DNA from: Nonomuraea basaltis | Lineage (GTDB): Bacteria > Actinomycetota > Actinomycetes > Streptosporangiales > Streptosporangiaceae | Length of the DNA stretch: 64,000 bases | Assembly (NCBI RefSeq): GCF_005893125.1 | Contig: NZ_VCJS01000001.1 | Location: forward strand, 62,001-126,000 | Direction of reading: 5' to 3' | In this document: in pieces, positions 32,737 through 42,029 of the stretch | How positions within the stretch are numbered: position 1 is the first letter of the stretch | Layout: every line of letters begins with the position of its first letter | Made by a program: the position numbers and the translations under genes | The notes under the pieces: generated by a model | Told to the model about the DNA's origin: nothing | What the model saw: only the letters and a program-made list of their open reading frames with translations | The model's database searches: none

Positions 32737-32762
32737 GGCCCCCGCCGCGGATGGCGAGGGCC
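32737..32762 (-). terminator. Hairpin after the acidic protein gene
   Basis: GGCCC-c-CGCC pairs with GGCG-a-GGGCC around GCGGAT, 11 bases beyond the stop codon of the minus-strand gene. Confidence 0.5.
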
Positions 32763-32772
32763 TGGGTGGACG

Positions 32773-34485
32773 TCACATAGAGCGCGCCTTGAACAGCGCG
32801 CGCCGCGCCGTCTTGGCCACCTGCTTGTCCGGGTGCACCTGCGAGATCAGATCCAGCAGCTCCTCCACGTGCGCGTGCGGGATCTTCCAGATCACCTCCA
32901 GCAGGCTGTTGACCATGTCGGGCCCGATGTCCTGCAGGCTGCTCACGAACTCCGACCGCCCCAGCCCGGCCGAGATCGTCCACATGTCCAGGATCAGCCA
33001 GTGCGTGTCGTCCTGCGTCGGCTCGGGCGCTCCCTCGACCTCCAGCTGGCTCAAATGGGTGGCCGCGTACGGCCGCAGCGACGGCTGTTTGAGCGCCGCC
33101 TGCCAGGCCGGGATCGCCGCCTCGCCCAGCGTGCCGACCACGCTGGCGGCCTGCACCCTGATCAGTGCGTCGCTGTCGTCCTCGGCCGCCGCCTCGAGCA
33201 GCTCCTCGGCGGCCTTGGCCGGCTCGCGCAGCCGCATCCATGCCGCGAACTCCGCGTCGGCCTCCTCCTCGGGCAGCTCCGCGCTGAGCACCAGCAGCTC
33301 GTGGGCGCTCATGGACTCGATCGCGGGCCGCGCGTCCACCTCGATGTCGGCGTCGTCCACGAGGTGGACGACCCCCTCGGTGCCGAGCGGCGTGAGGCTG
33401 ATGGTCCGGCCCTGGACCTCGACCATGCCGTATCCCACGAGCCAGTCGATCGCGGGCGCCAGCGGGTCGCCCGCCGCCTCCCACGCGTCCGCGCCCAGCT
33501 CCTCGTCGAGGTCGGCGGCGGCCTCGGCCAGCTCCTGCGCCAGCTCGTCGAGGTCGCGCGAGCCGCCCGCGAGCAGCAGGCGGACCAGCACGCCCCGCGT
33601 CAGGCCGGACAGGGCCATGGTGAGATCGTCGTCGGGCAGCTCGGGGTCGCCGTAGTCGACCGAGTGCAGCCCGAGCATCCACGCGTCGAGCACGTCCTCG
33701 TCGTCGTCGAACGGCCACTCCGAGGTGTCGTCCTGGACCGCAACCGTGCTGCCGTCGCCCGGCTCAAGGAACTCCAGGTCCACGGCCAGGTTCCAGATGT
33801 TCCACAGGTATGGCACGGCCTCGGCGATCGGGCCGTCGGTCTCCGGCGTGGGCAGCCCGACGGCCGCCAGCGCCTCCTCCACCTCCGCGTCGCTGAGCAG
33901 CGTGTCCTCGCCCACCCGGCGGCCCGACCCCACCCACAGGGCCAGGTCACGGGCCTTGGCGACGAGCGGCGCCTGGCGGGCGGCCGCGGCCAGCTCTGCG
34001 TCCGGCCGCAGCCTGATCGTGTCGAGCTCGGCCAGCTCGTCGGCGAACAGCTCGAAGTCGCCCAGGTCTCCGGCCTCATCCTCCACGTCGTCGCCCTCGG
34101 TGTCCTCCAGGAGCTCCTCCATGAGATCGACGAACTCGTCTTCGACGTCGTCGAGCTCGGCCTGCAGATCGGCGAGGGAGTCCGAGCGCTGGGTCAGCCT
34201 GCCGGTCTGCGAGAGGAACGTGAGGTACGCGTCCACGGCCGGGAGCATCCCGTCGGCGGCCGCGTCGGGATCCTCCACGACCTTGGGCATGCGGTCGAGC
34301 AGCAGGTTGCGCAGGTCAGCGCGCTTCCACGTGCCGAGATCCTGCGAGAAGGCGAGACGGTGCCAGAGTGCGGCAGGCCCCACGAGCTCGGGGTCGCTTC
34401 CCGGCGCGTTGGCGCGTGCCCACATGATGAACTCTTCGAGCAGGGGTCGCAGCTCAGTGGCGGCTACCTCGATGCGATCTGTCAC
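32773..34485 (-). CDS. Large acidic protein with C-terminal HEAT-like repeats, unknown function
   Basis: 570 residues from GTG 34485. It is very acidic, with Asp/Glu-rich stretches at about 105-150 and 240-270, and mostly helical. A winged-helix-like segment ('DWLVGYGMVEVQGRTISLTP') lies near 360, and the C-terminal third resembles HEAT/armadillo repeats ('ALIRVQAASVVGTLGEAAIP'). TAGCCT lies six bases upstream of GTG 34485, suggesting a leaderless transcript. No family is recognised with certainty and no membrane segment or signal is seen. It is probably a cytoplasmic scaffold or regulatory protein. Confidence 0.7.
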   Translation of the reverse strand: MTDRIEVAATELRPLLEEFIMWARANAPGSDPELVGPAALWHRLAFSQDLGTWKRADLRNLLLDRMPKVVEDPDAAADGMLPAVDAYLTFLSQTGRLTQRSDSLADLQAELDDVEDEFVDLMEELLEDTEGDDVEDEAGDLGDFELFADELAELDTIRLRPDAELAAAARQAPLVAKARDLALWVGSGRRVGEDTLLSDAEVEEALAAVGLPTPETDGPIAEAVPYLWNIWNLAVDLEFLEPGDGSTVAVQDDTSEWPFDDDEDVLDAWMLGLHSVDYGDPELPDDDLTMALSGLTRGVLVRLLLAGGSRDLDELAQELAEAAADLDEELGADAWEAAGDPLAPAIDWLVGYGMVEVQGRTISLTPLGTEGVVHLVDDADIEVDARPAIESMSAHELLVLSAELPEEEADAEFAAWMRLREPAKAAEELLEAAAEDDSDALIRVQAASVVGTLGEAAIPAWQAALKQPSLRPYAATHLSQLEVEGAPEPTQDDTHWLILDMWTISAGLGRSEFVSSLQDIGPDMVNSLLEVIWKIPHAHVEELLDLISQVHPDKQVAKTARRALFKARSM

Positions 34486-34543
34486 GCACACAGGCTAGTG
34501 CGCCCGCGAGGCAGTCGGCTCCCCAAATACATCCTTTTGCTGA

Positions 34544-35260
34544 TCATGACGTGCGGCGCATGGCCTCCGTGATGCGTTCGGCGGCCGCCATGACGGGCAC
34601 CGCGTGCAGCCGGCCCGGCGCCCTCGTGAGCCGTTCGATGGGTCCGGAGACCGACACCGCGGCGATCACCTTCCCGCCGCTACCCCTTATCGGGGCGGAG
34701 ACGCTGGCCACACCCTGCTCGCGCTCGCCGACGCTGTGGGCCCACCCGCGGCGGCGTACGGAGGCGAGCGTGGCGGCGGTGAACTTGGCCCCGCGCAGGC
34801 CCCGGTGCAGCCGGTCGGGCTCCTCCCACGCCAGCAGAATCTGCGCCGCCGAACCTGCCGTCATGGGCAGCGCCGAACCCACCGGAACCGTGTCACGCAG
34901 GCCGCTGGCCCGCTCCGCCGCGGCCACGCACACCCGCTCATCGCCCTGACGGCGGTAGAGTTGCGCACTCTCCCCGGTCAGATCCCTCAGCTGCGTCAAC
35001 ACGGGCGCGGCCACCGCCAGCAGCCGGTCCTCGCCGGCCGCGGTGGACAACTCGGAAAGCCGCGGGCCCAGCACGAACCTGCCCTGCGTGTCACGGGTCA
35101 CAATGCGGTGGTGCTCGAGAGCGACGGCCAGCCGGTGGGCGGTGGGACGGGCCAGACCGGTGGCCTGGACGAGCTGCGCCAGTGAAGCGGGTCCCGCTTC
35201 GAGGGCATTGAGTACAAGAACCGCCTTGTCGAGTACTCCGACTCCGCTAGAGTTGTCCAT
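34544..35260 (-). CDS. ndgR: IclR family regulator, NdgR/LtbR type
   Basis: 238 residues. The N-terminal winged helix (about 8-65) has '[20 protein letters not shown]' and '[19 protein letters not shown]'; the IclR effector domain spans about 75-235. Short IclR regulators divergent from leuC are NdgR in Streptomyces and LtbR in Corynebacterium, which control leucine and other amino-acid genes. The assignment rests on position and type. The probable operator is the TCTC-N7-GAGA palindrome in the shared intergenic region, with similar sites at ilvE and leuB. Confidence 0.85.
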   Translation of the reverse strand: MDNSSGVGVLDKAVLVLNALEAGPASLAQLVQATGLARPTAHRLAVALEHHRIVTRDTQGRFVLGPRLSELSTAAGEDRLLAVAAPVLTQLRDLTGESAQLYRRQGDERVCVAAAERASGLRDTVPVGSALPMTAGSAAQILLAWEEPDRLHRGLRGAKFTAATLASVRRRGWAHSVGEREQGVASVSAPIRGSGGKVIAAVSVSGPIERLTRAPGRLHAVPVMAAAERITEAMRRTS

Positions 35261-35275
35261 ACACCGATACTGCAG

Positions 35276-35290
35276 TCTCGACATATGAGA
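35276..35290. promoter_or_regulatory. NdgR-type operator before leuC
   Basis: TCTCGACATATGAGA has perfect TCTC/GAGA arms around seven bases. It lies 15 bases from the ndgR start and 36 before leuC, so it can control both. Confidence 0.6.
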
Positions 35291-35326
35291 AAGCAAGTCG
35301 GAGGAAGTCTCGAGGAGGAGATCAGC

Positions 35327-36712
35327 ATGGGCCGCACACTGGCCGAGAAGGTCTGGGAGCAACACGTCGTCCGGCGTGCCGAGGGCGAACCTGACCTGCT
35401 CTACATCGACCTGCACCTCATTCACGAGGTGACCAGTCCGCAGGCGTTCGACGGGCTCCGTCTCGCCGGCCGGAAGGTGCGAAGGCCCGAGCTCACGATC
35501 GCCACCGAGGACCACAACGTGCCGACAGTGCTCGGCCCGATCTCCGACCCTGTCTCCAAGACGCAGGTCGAGACCCTGCGCAAGAACGCCGCCGAGTTCG
35601 GCATCAGGCTCCATCCGATGGGCGACGCCGGCCAGGGCGTGGTCCACATCATCGGCCCGCAGTTCGGCCTGACCCAGCCGGGCATGACGATCGTCTGCGG
35701 CGACTCGCACACCTCGACGCACGGCGCGTTCGGCGGCATCGCGTTCGGCATCGGCACCTCCGAGGTCGAGCACGTGCTGGCCACGCAGACGCTGCCGGCC
35801 TACCGGCCCAAGACGATGGCCATCGAGGTCTCCGGCGAGCTGCCCCCCGGCGTCACGGCCAAAGACCTGATCCTGGCCATCATCGCCAAGATCGGCACCG
35901 GCGGCGGCCAGGGCTACATCGTCGAGTACCGCGGCGAGGCCGTGCGCAAGCTCTCCATGGAGGGCCGCATGACGGTCTGCAACATGTCGATCGAGGCGGG
36001 CGCCCGGGCCGGCTTGATCGCGCCGGACGAGACCACGTTCGCCTACCTCAAAGGCCGCCCGCACGCGCCCGAGGGTGAGGCGTGGGACCAGGCCGTCGAA
36101 TACTGGAAGTCGCTGCGCACCGACGACGACGCCGTGTTCGACAAGGTCGTGGAGATCGACGCCGCGACGCTGACTCCGTACGTCACGTGGGGCACCAACC
36201 CGGGCCAGGGCCTGCCGCTGGGCGACTCCGTCCCGAGCCCCGAGTCCTTCGCCGACCCGGTCGCGCGCTCGTCCGCCGAGCGGGCGCTGGAGTACATGGG
36301 CCTGACCGCGGGCACGCCGCTGCGTGAGATCGAGGTCGACACGGTCTTCGTCGGCTCGTGCACCAACGGCCGCATCGAGGACCTGCGCTCGGCCGCCGAG
36401 ATCCTGCGCGGCCGCCAGGTCAGGACCCGCACGCTCATCGTGCCCGGCTCGATGATGGTCAAGCTGCAGGCCGAGCAGGAGGGCCTGCACGAGGTGTTCA
36501 AGGCCGCGGGCGCCGAGTGGCGCGAGGCCGGCTGCTCGATGTGCCTGGGGATGAACCCCGACACGCTCCAGCCCGGCGAGCGCAGCGCCTCGACCTCCAA
36601 CCGCAACTTCGAGGGCCGCCAGGGCAAGGGTGGCCGTACTCATCTGGTGTCGCCGCAGGTCGCCGCCGCGACCGCGGTCACCGGCCGCCTGACCGCTCCC
36701 GCGGACCTCTAG
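35327..36712 (+). CDS. leuC: 3-isopropylmalate dehydratase, large subunit
   Basis: 461 residues, aconitase-superfamily catalytic subunit carrying a 4Fe-4S cluster. With LeuD it isomerises 2- to 3-isopropylmalate. Cluster cysteines lie in '[12 protein letters not shown]' and '[12 protein letters not shown]', and '[14 protein letters not shown]' is the active-site signature. ATG 35327 was chosen for its GAGGAGGAG ribosome binding site; an in-frame upstream ATG would cover the operator. It is followed by leuD after a hairpin-containing 76-base spacer. Confidence 0.97.
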   Translation: MGRTLAEKVWEQHVVRRAEGEPDLLYIDLHLIHEVTSPQAFDGLRLAGRKVRRPELTIATEDHNVPTVLGPISDPVSKTQVETLRKNAAEFGIRLHPMGDAGQGVVHIIGPQFGLTQPGMTIVCGDSHTSTHGAFGGIAFGIGTSEVEHVLATQTLPAYRPKTMAIEVSGELPPGVTAKDLILAIIAKIGTGGGQGYIVEYRGEAVRKLSMEGRMTVCNMSIEAGARAGLIAPDETTFAYLKGRPHAPEGEAWDQAVEYWKSLRTDDDAVFDKVVEIDAATLTPYVTWGTNPGQGLPLGDSVPSPESFADPVARSSAERALEYMGLTAGTPLREIEVDTVFVGSCTNGRIEDLRSAAEILRGRQVRTRTLIVPGSMMVKLQAEQEGLHEVFKAAGAEWREAGCSMCLGMNPDTLQPGERSASTSNRNFEGRQGKGGRTHLVSPQVAAATAVTGRLTAPADL

Positions 36713-36725
36713 CGCGCCGTCGCGC

Positions 36726-36746
36726 TCAGGCGGCCAGGCCGCCTGA
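36726..36746 (+). promoter_or_regulatory. Intercistronic hairpin between leuC and leuD
   Basis: TCAGGCGGC and GCCGCCTGA pair perfectly around CAG, flanked by further imperfect GCG-rich complementarity. No U-tract follows, so it may be an RNA-processing or stability element rather than a terminator. Confidence 0.5.
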
Positions 36747-36788
36747 CCGACGCGCTCCCCATGTGCAGACCTGTAAGGAAAGAAGCTG

Positions 36789-37376
36789 ATGGACGCCTTC
36801 ACCACCCACACCGGTACGGCGGTGCCGCTGCGCCGCAGCAACGTCGACACCGACCAGATCATCCCGGCCGTCTGGCTCAAGCAGGTCAGCCGCACCGGCT
36901 TCGAGAAGGGCCTGTTCGCGGCCTGGCGCGAGGACCCGTCGTTCGTGCTGAACGACCCCTCCTACGAGGGCGGCACGATCCTCGTCTCCGGCCCCGACTT
37001 CGGCACCGGCTCCTCGCGCGAGCACGCCGTCTGGGCGCTGCAGCAGTACGGGTTCCGTGTCGTGATCGCCGCCCGCTTCGGCGACATCTTCCGCAACAAC
37101 TCCACCAAGATGGGCCTGCTGCCGGTCATCCTGCCCGACGACAAGGTCGAAGCTCTGCAGTCGGCCGTCGAGGCGGACCCCAAGCTGGAGATCACCGTCG
37201 ACCTGGGAGATCGCCAGGTCCGCTGGGCGGACGAGGCCGTGCCGTTCGAGATCGACGACTACACCCGCTGGCGGCTCATGGAGGGCCTCGACGACATCGG
37301 GCTGACCCTGCGTCACGCCGACGATGTGGCGGCGTACGAGAATGGTCGGCAGCCATGGCTGCCGACCACCGTCTAG
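36789..37376 (+). CDS. leuD: 3-isopropylmalate dehydratase, small subunit
   Basis: 195 residues, swivelling-domain subunit that completes the LeuCD active site. Family landmarks are '[17 protein letters not shown]', '[13 protein letters not shown]' and '[16 protein letters not shown]'. AAGGAAAG precedes ATG 36789. Its last 22 bases overlap the start of a small helical protein gene. Confidence 0.96.
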   Translation: MDAFTTHTGTAVPLRRSNVDTDQIIPAVWLKQVSRTGFEKGLFAAWREDPSFVLNDPSYEGGTILVSGPDFGTGSSREHAVWALQQYGFRVVIAARFGDIFRNNSTKMGLLPVILPDDKVEALQSAVEADPKLEITVDLGDRQVRWADEAVPFEIDDYTRWRLMEGLDDIGLTLRHADDVAAYENGRQPWLPTTV

Positions 37377-37585
37377 AAGACGACGAACTGGCGCGGCGGT
37401 TGCGCGAAGCGCACCGCCGTGTCCGCATGCTGCCCGCGAGCGATAAGGAGCGGCTGGCCCGCCGCTATCTCGCCATCTGCGATCTGGCAAAGCGCGATCC
37501 TGAAAGGGCCGCCGCCCGCCTCGAAGCGTTTCTGACCTGCCTCGACGCAGCCCCCGACACGCCACGTAATGAGGAAACACGCTAG
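37355..37585 (+). CDS. Small helical protein after leuD, unknown function
   Basis: 76 residues from ATG 37355, inside the end of leuD in another frame, so probably coupled. It is rich in Arg, Glu, Leu and Ala and predicted all-helical ('[20 protein letters not shown]', '[20 protein letters not shown]'). A conserved small gene in the leuD-hup interval is common in actinomycetes. No domain is recognised. Confidence 0.65.
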   Translation: MAADHRLEDDELARRLREAHRRVRMLPASDKERLARRYLAICDLAKRDPERAAARLEAFLTCLDAAPDTPRNEETR

Positions 37586-37692
37586 GTGATTGAGTTCCCC
37601 CGCGATCCCGCCTACTTTCGAGCGCGTAAGGGGTTTCTACGTCGAACTCGTGAGCTGGAACCCTGAGCCGTAACTGGGGGAGCAGGACTTTC

Positions 37693-37992
37693 ATGAACAA
37701 GCGAGAACTCGTCGAGGCCATCGCGGACCGGGTGGGCGACAGGAAGACGGCCACCGAGGCCGTGAACGCGGTCATCGACGCCGTCCAGAAGGCCGTGGCG
37801 GGCGGCGACAAGGTCTCCATCACGGGCTTCGGCGCGTTCGAGATGGTGCACAAGCCTGCCCGCACGGCCAGGAACCCGTCCACCGGCGCGGAAATCAACG
37901 TCCCGGAGAGCTGGGGGCCCAAGTTCCGCCCCGGCTCCGATTTCAAAGAGCTGGTCAATCAGGGTGGCAAGAAAGTCGGAAAGAAGAAGTAA
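37693..37992 (+). CDS. hup: HU family DNA-binding protein
   Basis: 99 residues, a histone-like nucleoid protein that bends DNA as a dimer. It has 'MNKRELVEAIADRVGDRKTA', the HU signature region 'GFGAFEMVHKPARTARNPST' with the DNA-clasping arm, and a short Lys-rich tail (KKVGKKK) instead of the long actinobacterial HupB/HupS tail, so it is the HupA-like form. Start ATG 37693 has GGGGGAG somewhat far upstream. A hairpin follows. Confidence 0.95.
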   Translation: MNKRELVEAIADRVGDRKTATEAVNAVIDAVQKAVAGGDKVSITGFGAFEMVHKPARTARNPSTGAEINVPESWGPKFRPGSDFKELVNQGGKKVGKKK

Positions 37993-37997
37993 ATCAA

Positions 37998-38037
37998 GCG
38001 GACGGCCACGCCCGGGCTGAACGGCCCGGGCGTCCGC
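37998..38037. terminator. Hairpin between hup and the convergent small gene
   Basis: ACGCCCGGGC (38008-38017) pairs with GCCCGGGCGT (38024-38033) around TGAACG; GCGG/CCGC extend outside after unpaired bases. It probably works in both directions. Confidence 0.65.
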
Positions 38038-38039
38038 AT

Positions 38040-38246
38040 TCACGGGTTCGGGACCGGGAACGTCGAGAGCGTGATGTAGGTGATCTCCCCGCCAGACATC
38101 GCCAGGTTCACCCGCTGCCCCGTGCGCAGCAGCCGCAGCGGGCCGGCGTCGAAGGCAGGCGTGCCGAACTCCAGCACGGTCCCGTCGTCGAGGAAGACCG
38201 TGCCCGAGCGGGTGGCCTCGTCGAAGCTGCGTACCGTCGCCTGCAC
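38040..38246 (-). CDS. Small cold-shock-like protein
   Basis: 68 residues: 'MQATVRSFDEATRSGTVFLD', 'DGTVLEFGTPAFDAGPLRLL' and 'RTGQRVNLAMSGGEITYITL'. The strand pattern and spacing are those of an OB-fold cold-shock-like domain, but the RNP aromatic residues of CspA are largely absent, so nucleic-acid binding is uncertain. It is convergent with hup. Confidence 0.7.
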   Translation of the reverse strand: MQATVRSFDEATRSGTVFLDDGTVLEFGTPAFDAGPLRLLRTGQRVNLAMSGGEITYITLSTFPVPNP

Positions 38247-38302
38247 GCAGACCAGCCTAATTGGTTTGCCTCCGACCGGCGAGCGGGCGAGGATCGCGAG
38301 CC

Positions 38303-39505
38303 ATGGAGCGTCCGGGGGACCTGTGGCGGTTCGCGGGGGCGAACGGCATCACCCAGCTGGGCACCCAGGTCACGATCGTCGCGCTGCCGTTGACCGCCGT
38401 GCTGACGCTCGACGCCGGCGCCATTGAGCTCGGCCTGCTGTCCGCCGCCCAGATGGTCGCGTTCCTGCTGATCGGGCTGCCCGCCGGGGTCTGGGTGGAT
38501 CGGATGCGCCGCCGCCCGATCCTCGTCTGGGCCGACCTGATCCGCGGAGCGGCACTGCTGACCGTGCCCCTGGCCGCCTGGCTGGACGGGCTCACGCTGC
38601 CACACCTCTACGCCGTCGCGCTGGTGCTGGGCGTGGGCACGGTGTTCTTCGACGTGGCCCAGATGAGCTTCGTGCCGGCGATCGTCCCGAAGGAGCGGCT
38701 CGAACGCGCCAACGGCCGGCTGGAGGTCACCAGGCACGTCTCCGTGCTGGCCGGGCCGGACGTGGGCGGCTGGCTGGTCACCGCGCTCACAGCGCCGTTC
38801 GCGCTGCTCGCCGACGCGGGCGCCTACCTCGTCTCTGCGCATCTGCTGTCCGGCATCAGGGCCGAGGAGACACCTTCCCGGGAGAGAACCAGGCGGTTGC
38901 GCTCCGAGATGGCCGAGGGCGTCGCGTTCGTCGTCAAGGACCCGGTCCTGCTCAGGGTCGCGATCGGCGGCGCGCTCACGAGGGTCGCGCTGGGTGCCTG
39001 CGCGGTCGGTTACCCGCTCTATCTGGTGGCGGAGCTGGGCGTCGACGCCACCACCTACGGTCTGCTGCTGTCGGCCTCCGCCGTCGGCGCCCTGGCCGGC
39101 GCGACGGTGGCGGCCCGGGTGACGGCCAGGCTCGGCATCGGCCCCACCCTGTACGGCTCCGCGCTGCTGACCATGGTGCTCTGCCTGCCCGCCGTGGCCA
39201 CCGGACCGGGATGGCGGCTGCTGGCCTTCCCCGTCTTCTCGGCACTGGCCGGCGGCGCCGGCGTGGTGTTCAACATCGCCCAGCTCAGCCACCGCCAGCG
39301 CATCACCCCCGAACGCCTGCTCGGCCGGGTCAACGCCAGCATGCGGTTCCTCATGTGGGGCGCGATGCCGGTGGGCGGACTGGCCGGCGGTGCGCTGGGG
39401 GAGTGGCTCGGCGGGTACGCGGTCTTCGCCGCCGGCGTCGCGGGACTCGGCCTGTCGTACCTCGCCGTCGTCCTGGCCCCGCGGATCGCGCGGACGACCA
39501 CCTGA
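38303..39505 (+). CDS. MFS transporter, MFS_3 / EntS-like
   Basis: 400 residues with 12 membrane helices. 'WRFAGANGITQLGTQVTIVA' and the loop 'LPAGVWVDRMRRRPIL' fit MFS_3 exporters (enterobactin exporter EntS and macrolide efflux relatives). ATG 38303 fits the family start. The cargo is unknown and no siderophore or antibiotic genes adjoin. It is convergent with cofC. Confidence 0.85.
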   Translation: MERPGDLWRFAGANGITQLGTQVTIVALPLTAVLTLDAGAIELGLLSAAQMVAFLLIGLPAGVWVDRMRRRPILVWADLIRGAALLTVPLAAWLDGLTLPHLYAVALVLGVGTVFFDVAQMSFVPAIVPKERLERANGRLEVTRHVSVLAGPDVGGWLVTALTAPFALLADAGAYLVSAHLLSGIRAEETPSRERTRRLRSEMAEGVAFVVKDPVLLRVAIGGALTRVALGACAVGYPLYLVAELGVDATTYGLLLSASAVGALAGATVAARVTARLGIGPTLYGSALLTMVLCLPAVATGPGWRLLAFPVFSALAGGAGVVFNIAQLSHRQRITPERLLGRVNASMRFLMWGAMPVGGLAGGALGEWLGGYAVFAAGVAGLGLSYLAVVLAPRIARTTT

Positions 39506-39529
39506 TGAACGGGCCTCAGGTAAGGGGCC

Positions 39530-40165
39530 TCAAGGCGCCGGCCACAGCTCCGCGACCACCGCCGCCGTGTGCCTGCCCAGCCCGAGCGCGATCGCCGCGC
39601 GCAGGTCGTCGGGCGTGTCCACGTCGCGCCTGACCGACTCGATCCCCGGCACGCACAGCTCCTTCGCCCCGCCGGCCAGGTGCTTGGCCCGCGACTCCCC
39701 GCCGAACCTCGGCGCGAACGGCATGCCGGGACGTACCCCGTAGAAGGTCGTGCCGACGTCGAGCGCGTCGGGCACGAACGACTGGTCGAACTCGCCCGCC
39801 GCCGCCAGCGCCACGCCCAGCTCGGCCGGCCGCAGGGCGGGCAGGTCCGCCTGGAGCGCCCCCACCGCGTCGCCGGGCGCGACCCGTACGGCATGGGCGG
39901 CACCCCTGCGCAGGGCGGTGTTCAGGCCGCGGTCCGGGTCGGTCACCACCTCGGCGCCCAACGCCGCCAGCGGCCCGGCGGCGGCGGGGTCGGCCGTCAC
40001 CACGATCACCCGCGCCACCCGCGGGCACGCGAGCGCCGCCGCAACGGTGTCACTGGCCACGGCCACGGCGAACTTCGTACGATGCGGTCCCGTCGCGGCG
40101 GCCAGCCGGGTCTTCGCCGCGACCAGCGTCTTCACCGGAATGACCAGTGACCAGCGGATGCTCAT
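39530..40165 (-). CDS. cofC: 2-phospho-L-lactate (or phosphoenolpyruvate) guanylyltransferase
   Basis: 211 residues of the CofC/FbiD nucleotidyltransferase family, which activates 2-phospholactate or PEP with GTP in coenzyme F420 synthesis. It shows 'LVIPVKTLVAAKTRLA', 'DRGLNTALRRGAA', 'GALQADLPALRPAEL' and 'GVRPGMPFAPRFGGESRAKH'. ATG 40165 has AAGGG upstream. It stands alone, divergent from plsC; the remaining F420 genes are outside the window. Confidence 0.9.
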   Translation of the reverse strand: MSIRWSLVIPVKTLVAAKTRLAAATGPHRTKFAVAVASDTVAAALACPRVARVIVVTADPAAAGPLAALGAEVVTDPDRGLNTALRRGAAHAVRVAPGDAVGALQADLPALRPAELGVALAAAGEFDQSFVPDALDVGTTFYGVRPGMPFAPRFGGESRAKHLAGGAKELCVPGIESVRRDVDTPDDLRAAIALGLGRHTAAVVAELWPAP

Positions 40166-40239
40166 ACCCTTAAGCATCCCGCCTCGACATCCCATGCGGC
40201 CAACCGGGAGACTTGGGGCGCATACTGGAGGAGGAAACC

Positions 40240-40950
40240 ATGAGCCGCCCCACGCGACCATCGCGTTTCTGGGAAACCCTGGCAGTAGTTATCGTGAAAC
40301 CGCTGTCCAGGCTCCTGGTGAAGAGGGACTGGCGCCATGGCGAGCGCATCCCGCACACCGGCGGCGTGATCATCGCGACCAACCACCTCTCCTGGACGGA
40401 CCCGGTCCTGCTGTCGCACTTCCTCTACAACAACGGGCGCTGGCCGGTGATCCTCGCCAAGGCGGCCCTGTTCAAGGTGCCGTTCCTGGGCCGGGCCGTG
40501 ACGGGCCTGCTGGCCATCCCCGTCCACCGCGGCAGCGCCGAGGCCGCCAAGTCGCTGCGCGCCTCGTCCCAGCGGCTCCACGACGGGTGCGCGATCCTGT
40601 TCTACCCCGAGGGCACCTGCACCCGTGACCCGAACCTCTGGCCCATGGTGGGCAAGACGGGCGCGGCCCGGCTGGCGCTGGAGAGCGGCGCCCCGGTCAT
40701 CCCGCTGGCCCACTGGGGGGCGCACGAGCTGCTGCCGTACGGCGAGAAGAGGCCCCGGCTGTTCCCGCGCAAGACGTTCCGCGTGTCGGTGGGCCCGCCC
40801 GTGGACCTGTCGAAGTACGAAGGCAAGCAGCCGCACGCCGATGTCCTGCGCGAGGCGACGGCCGACATCATGGCGGCGATCACCGAGCAGCTGGCCGAGC
40901 TGCGTGGCGAGAAGGCCCCCGAGATGCCCTACGATCCCGCCAGGCGGTGA
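40240..40950 (+). CDS. plsC: 1-acyl-sn-glycerol-3-phosphate acyltransferase family protein
   Basis: 236 residues, PlsC-type acyltransferase. The catalytic H-x4-D motif is '[13 protein letters not shown]', and the glycerophosphate-binding motif is '[10 protein letters not shown]'. It adds an acyl chain to lysophosphatidate or a related lipid at the membrane. GGAGGAGG lies before ATG 40240. Four bases separate it from gpsA, so acceptor backbone and acylation genes form one operon. Confidence 0.92.
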   Translation: MSRPTRPSRFWETLAVVIVKPLSRLLVKRDWRHGERIPHTGGVIIATNHLSWTDPVLLSHFLYNNGRWPVILAKAALFKVPFLGRAVTGLLAIPVHRGSAEAAKSLRASSQRLHDGCAILFYPEGTCTRDPNLWPMVGKTGAARLALESGAPVIPLAHWGAHELLPYGEKRPRLFPRKTFRVSVGPPVDLSKYEGKQPHADVLREATADIMAAITEQLAELRGEKAPEMPYDPARR

Positions 40951-40954
40951 TGGC

Positions 40955-41965
40955 ATGACAAAAGTGGCCGTTTTCGGCACAGGCTCGTGGGGCACCACGT
41001 TCGCCATGGTCCTCACGGAGGCCGGCAACGAGGTCACGCTGTGGGGGCGCAGGCAGGAGCTGGTCGACGTGATCGACCGTTCCCACATGAACACCGACTA
41101 CCTGCCCGGCGTGGCCCTGCCGCCCGCGCTGCGCGCCACGACGGACCCGGAGCGGGCGCTCGACGGGGCGGACTTCGTGGTGCTGGCCGTGCCGTCGCAG
41201 CTCCTGCGGCCCAACCTGGCCGTCTGGCGCGCGCACATCCCGCCGGAGGCGGTCCTGGTCAGCCTGATGAAGGGCATCGAGCTGGGCACGACCAAGCGGA
41301 TGAGCGAGGTGATCCGCGAGGTCGCCGAGGTGCCGGAGAAGCGGGTCGCCGTCGTGTCCGGGCCCAACCTGGCCAAGGAGATCGCCCAGCGCCAGCCCGC
41401 CGCCACGGTCGTGGCCTGCACGGACGAGTCCGTCGCCGAGCGCCTCCAGGCGGTCTGCCACCTGCCGCCGTGGTTCCGCCCGTACACCAACCCCGACGTG
41501 GTCGGCGTCGAGCTCGGCGGCGCGGTGAAGAACGTCATCGCGCTGGCCGTCGGCGTCTCCGCCGGCATGGGCATGGGCGACAACGTCAGCGCCATGCTCA
41601 TCACCAGGGGGCTGGCCGAGATCTCCCGCCTGGGCGCCGCACTGGGGGCCGACCCGCACACGTTCGCCGGGCTGGCCGGGATGGGCGACCTGGTCGCCAC
41701 CTGTACGTCGCCGCTGTCGCGCAACCGCACGTTCGGCGAGAACCTGGGCCGGGGCATGACGCTGGCCGAGGTGGTCGCCGCCACCAAGCAGACCGCCGAG
41801 GGCGTGAAATCCTGCGAGTCGGTGCTGGCGCTGGCCAGGAAGCACGACGTGGAGATGCCGATCACCGAGGTCGTCGTCGGCGTCGTCCACGACGGCATGT
41901 CGCCGGCCGAGGCCGGGATGCTGCTCATGTCCCGTTCGCCCAAGCCGGAGCGCTACGGAGTGTGA
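40955..41965 (+). CDS. gpsA: Glycerol-3-phosphate dehydrogenase [NAD(P)+]
   Basis: 336 residues. It reduces dihydroxyacetone phosphate to sn-glycerol 3-phosphate for phospholipid synthesis. NAD(P)-binding '[14 protein letters not shown]', '[10 protein letters not shown]', '[13 protein letters not shown]' and catalytic Lys in '[13 protein letters not shown]' are visible. It begins directly after plsC and is followed by ddl, which seems to have its own promoter. Confidence 0.96.
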   Translation: MTKVAVFGTGSWGTTFAMVLTEAGNEVTLWGRRQELVDVIDRSHMNTDYLPGVALPPALRATTDPERALDGADFVVLAVPSQLLRPNLAVWRAHIPPEAVLVSLMKGIELGTTKRMSEVIREVAEVPEKRVAVVSGPNLAKEIAQRQPAATVVACTDESVAERLQAVCHLPPWFRPYTNPDVVGVELGGAVKNVIALAVGVSAGMGMGDNVSAMLITRGLAEISRLGAALGADPHTFAGLAGMGDLVATCTSPLSRNRTFGENLGRGMTLAEVVAATKQTAEGVKSCESVLALARKHDVEMPITEVVVGVVHDGMSPAEAGMLLMSRSPKPERYGV

Positions 41966-42015
41966 TGGAGTGCGCTGCGCGGCGTGCTTGGCTCGCTGTG
42001 GCGTGGACACCCCGG

Positions 42016-42021
42016 TAGATT
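42016..42021 (+). promoter_or_regulatory. Putative -10 element for a leaderless ddl transcript
   Basis: TAGATT lies eight bases before the ddl ATG with no Shine-Dalgarno between them. No clear -35 is seen. Confidence 0.35.
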
Positions 42022-42029
42022 CGGACACC

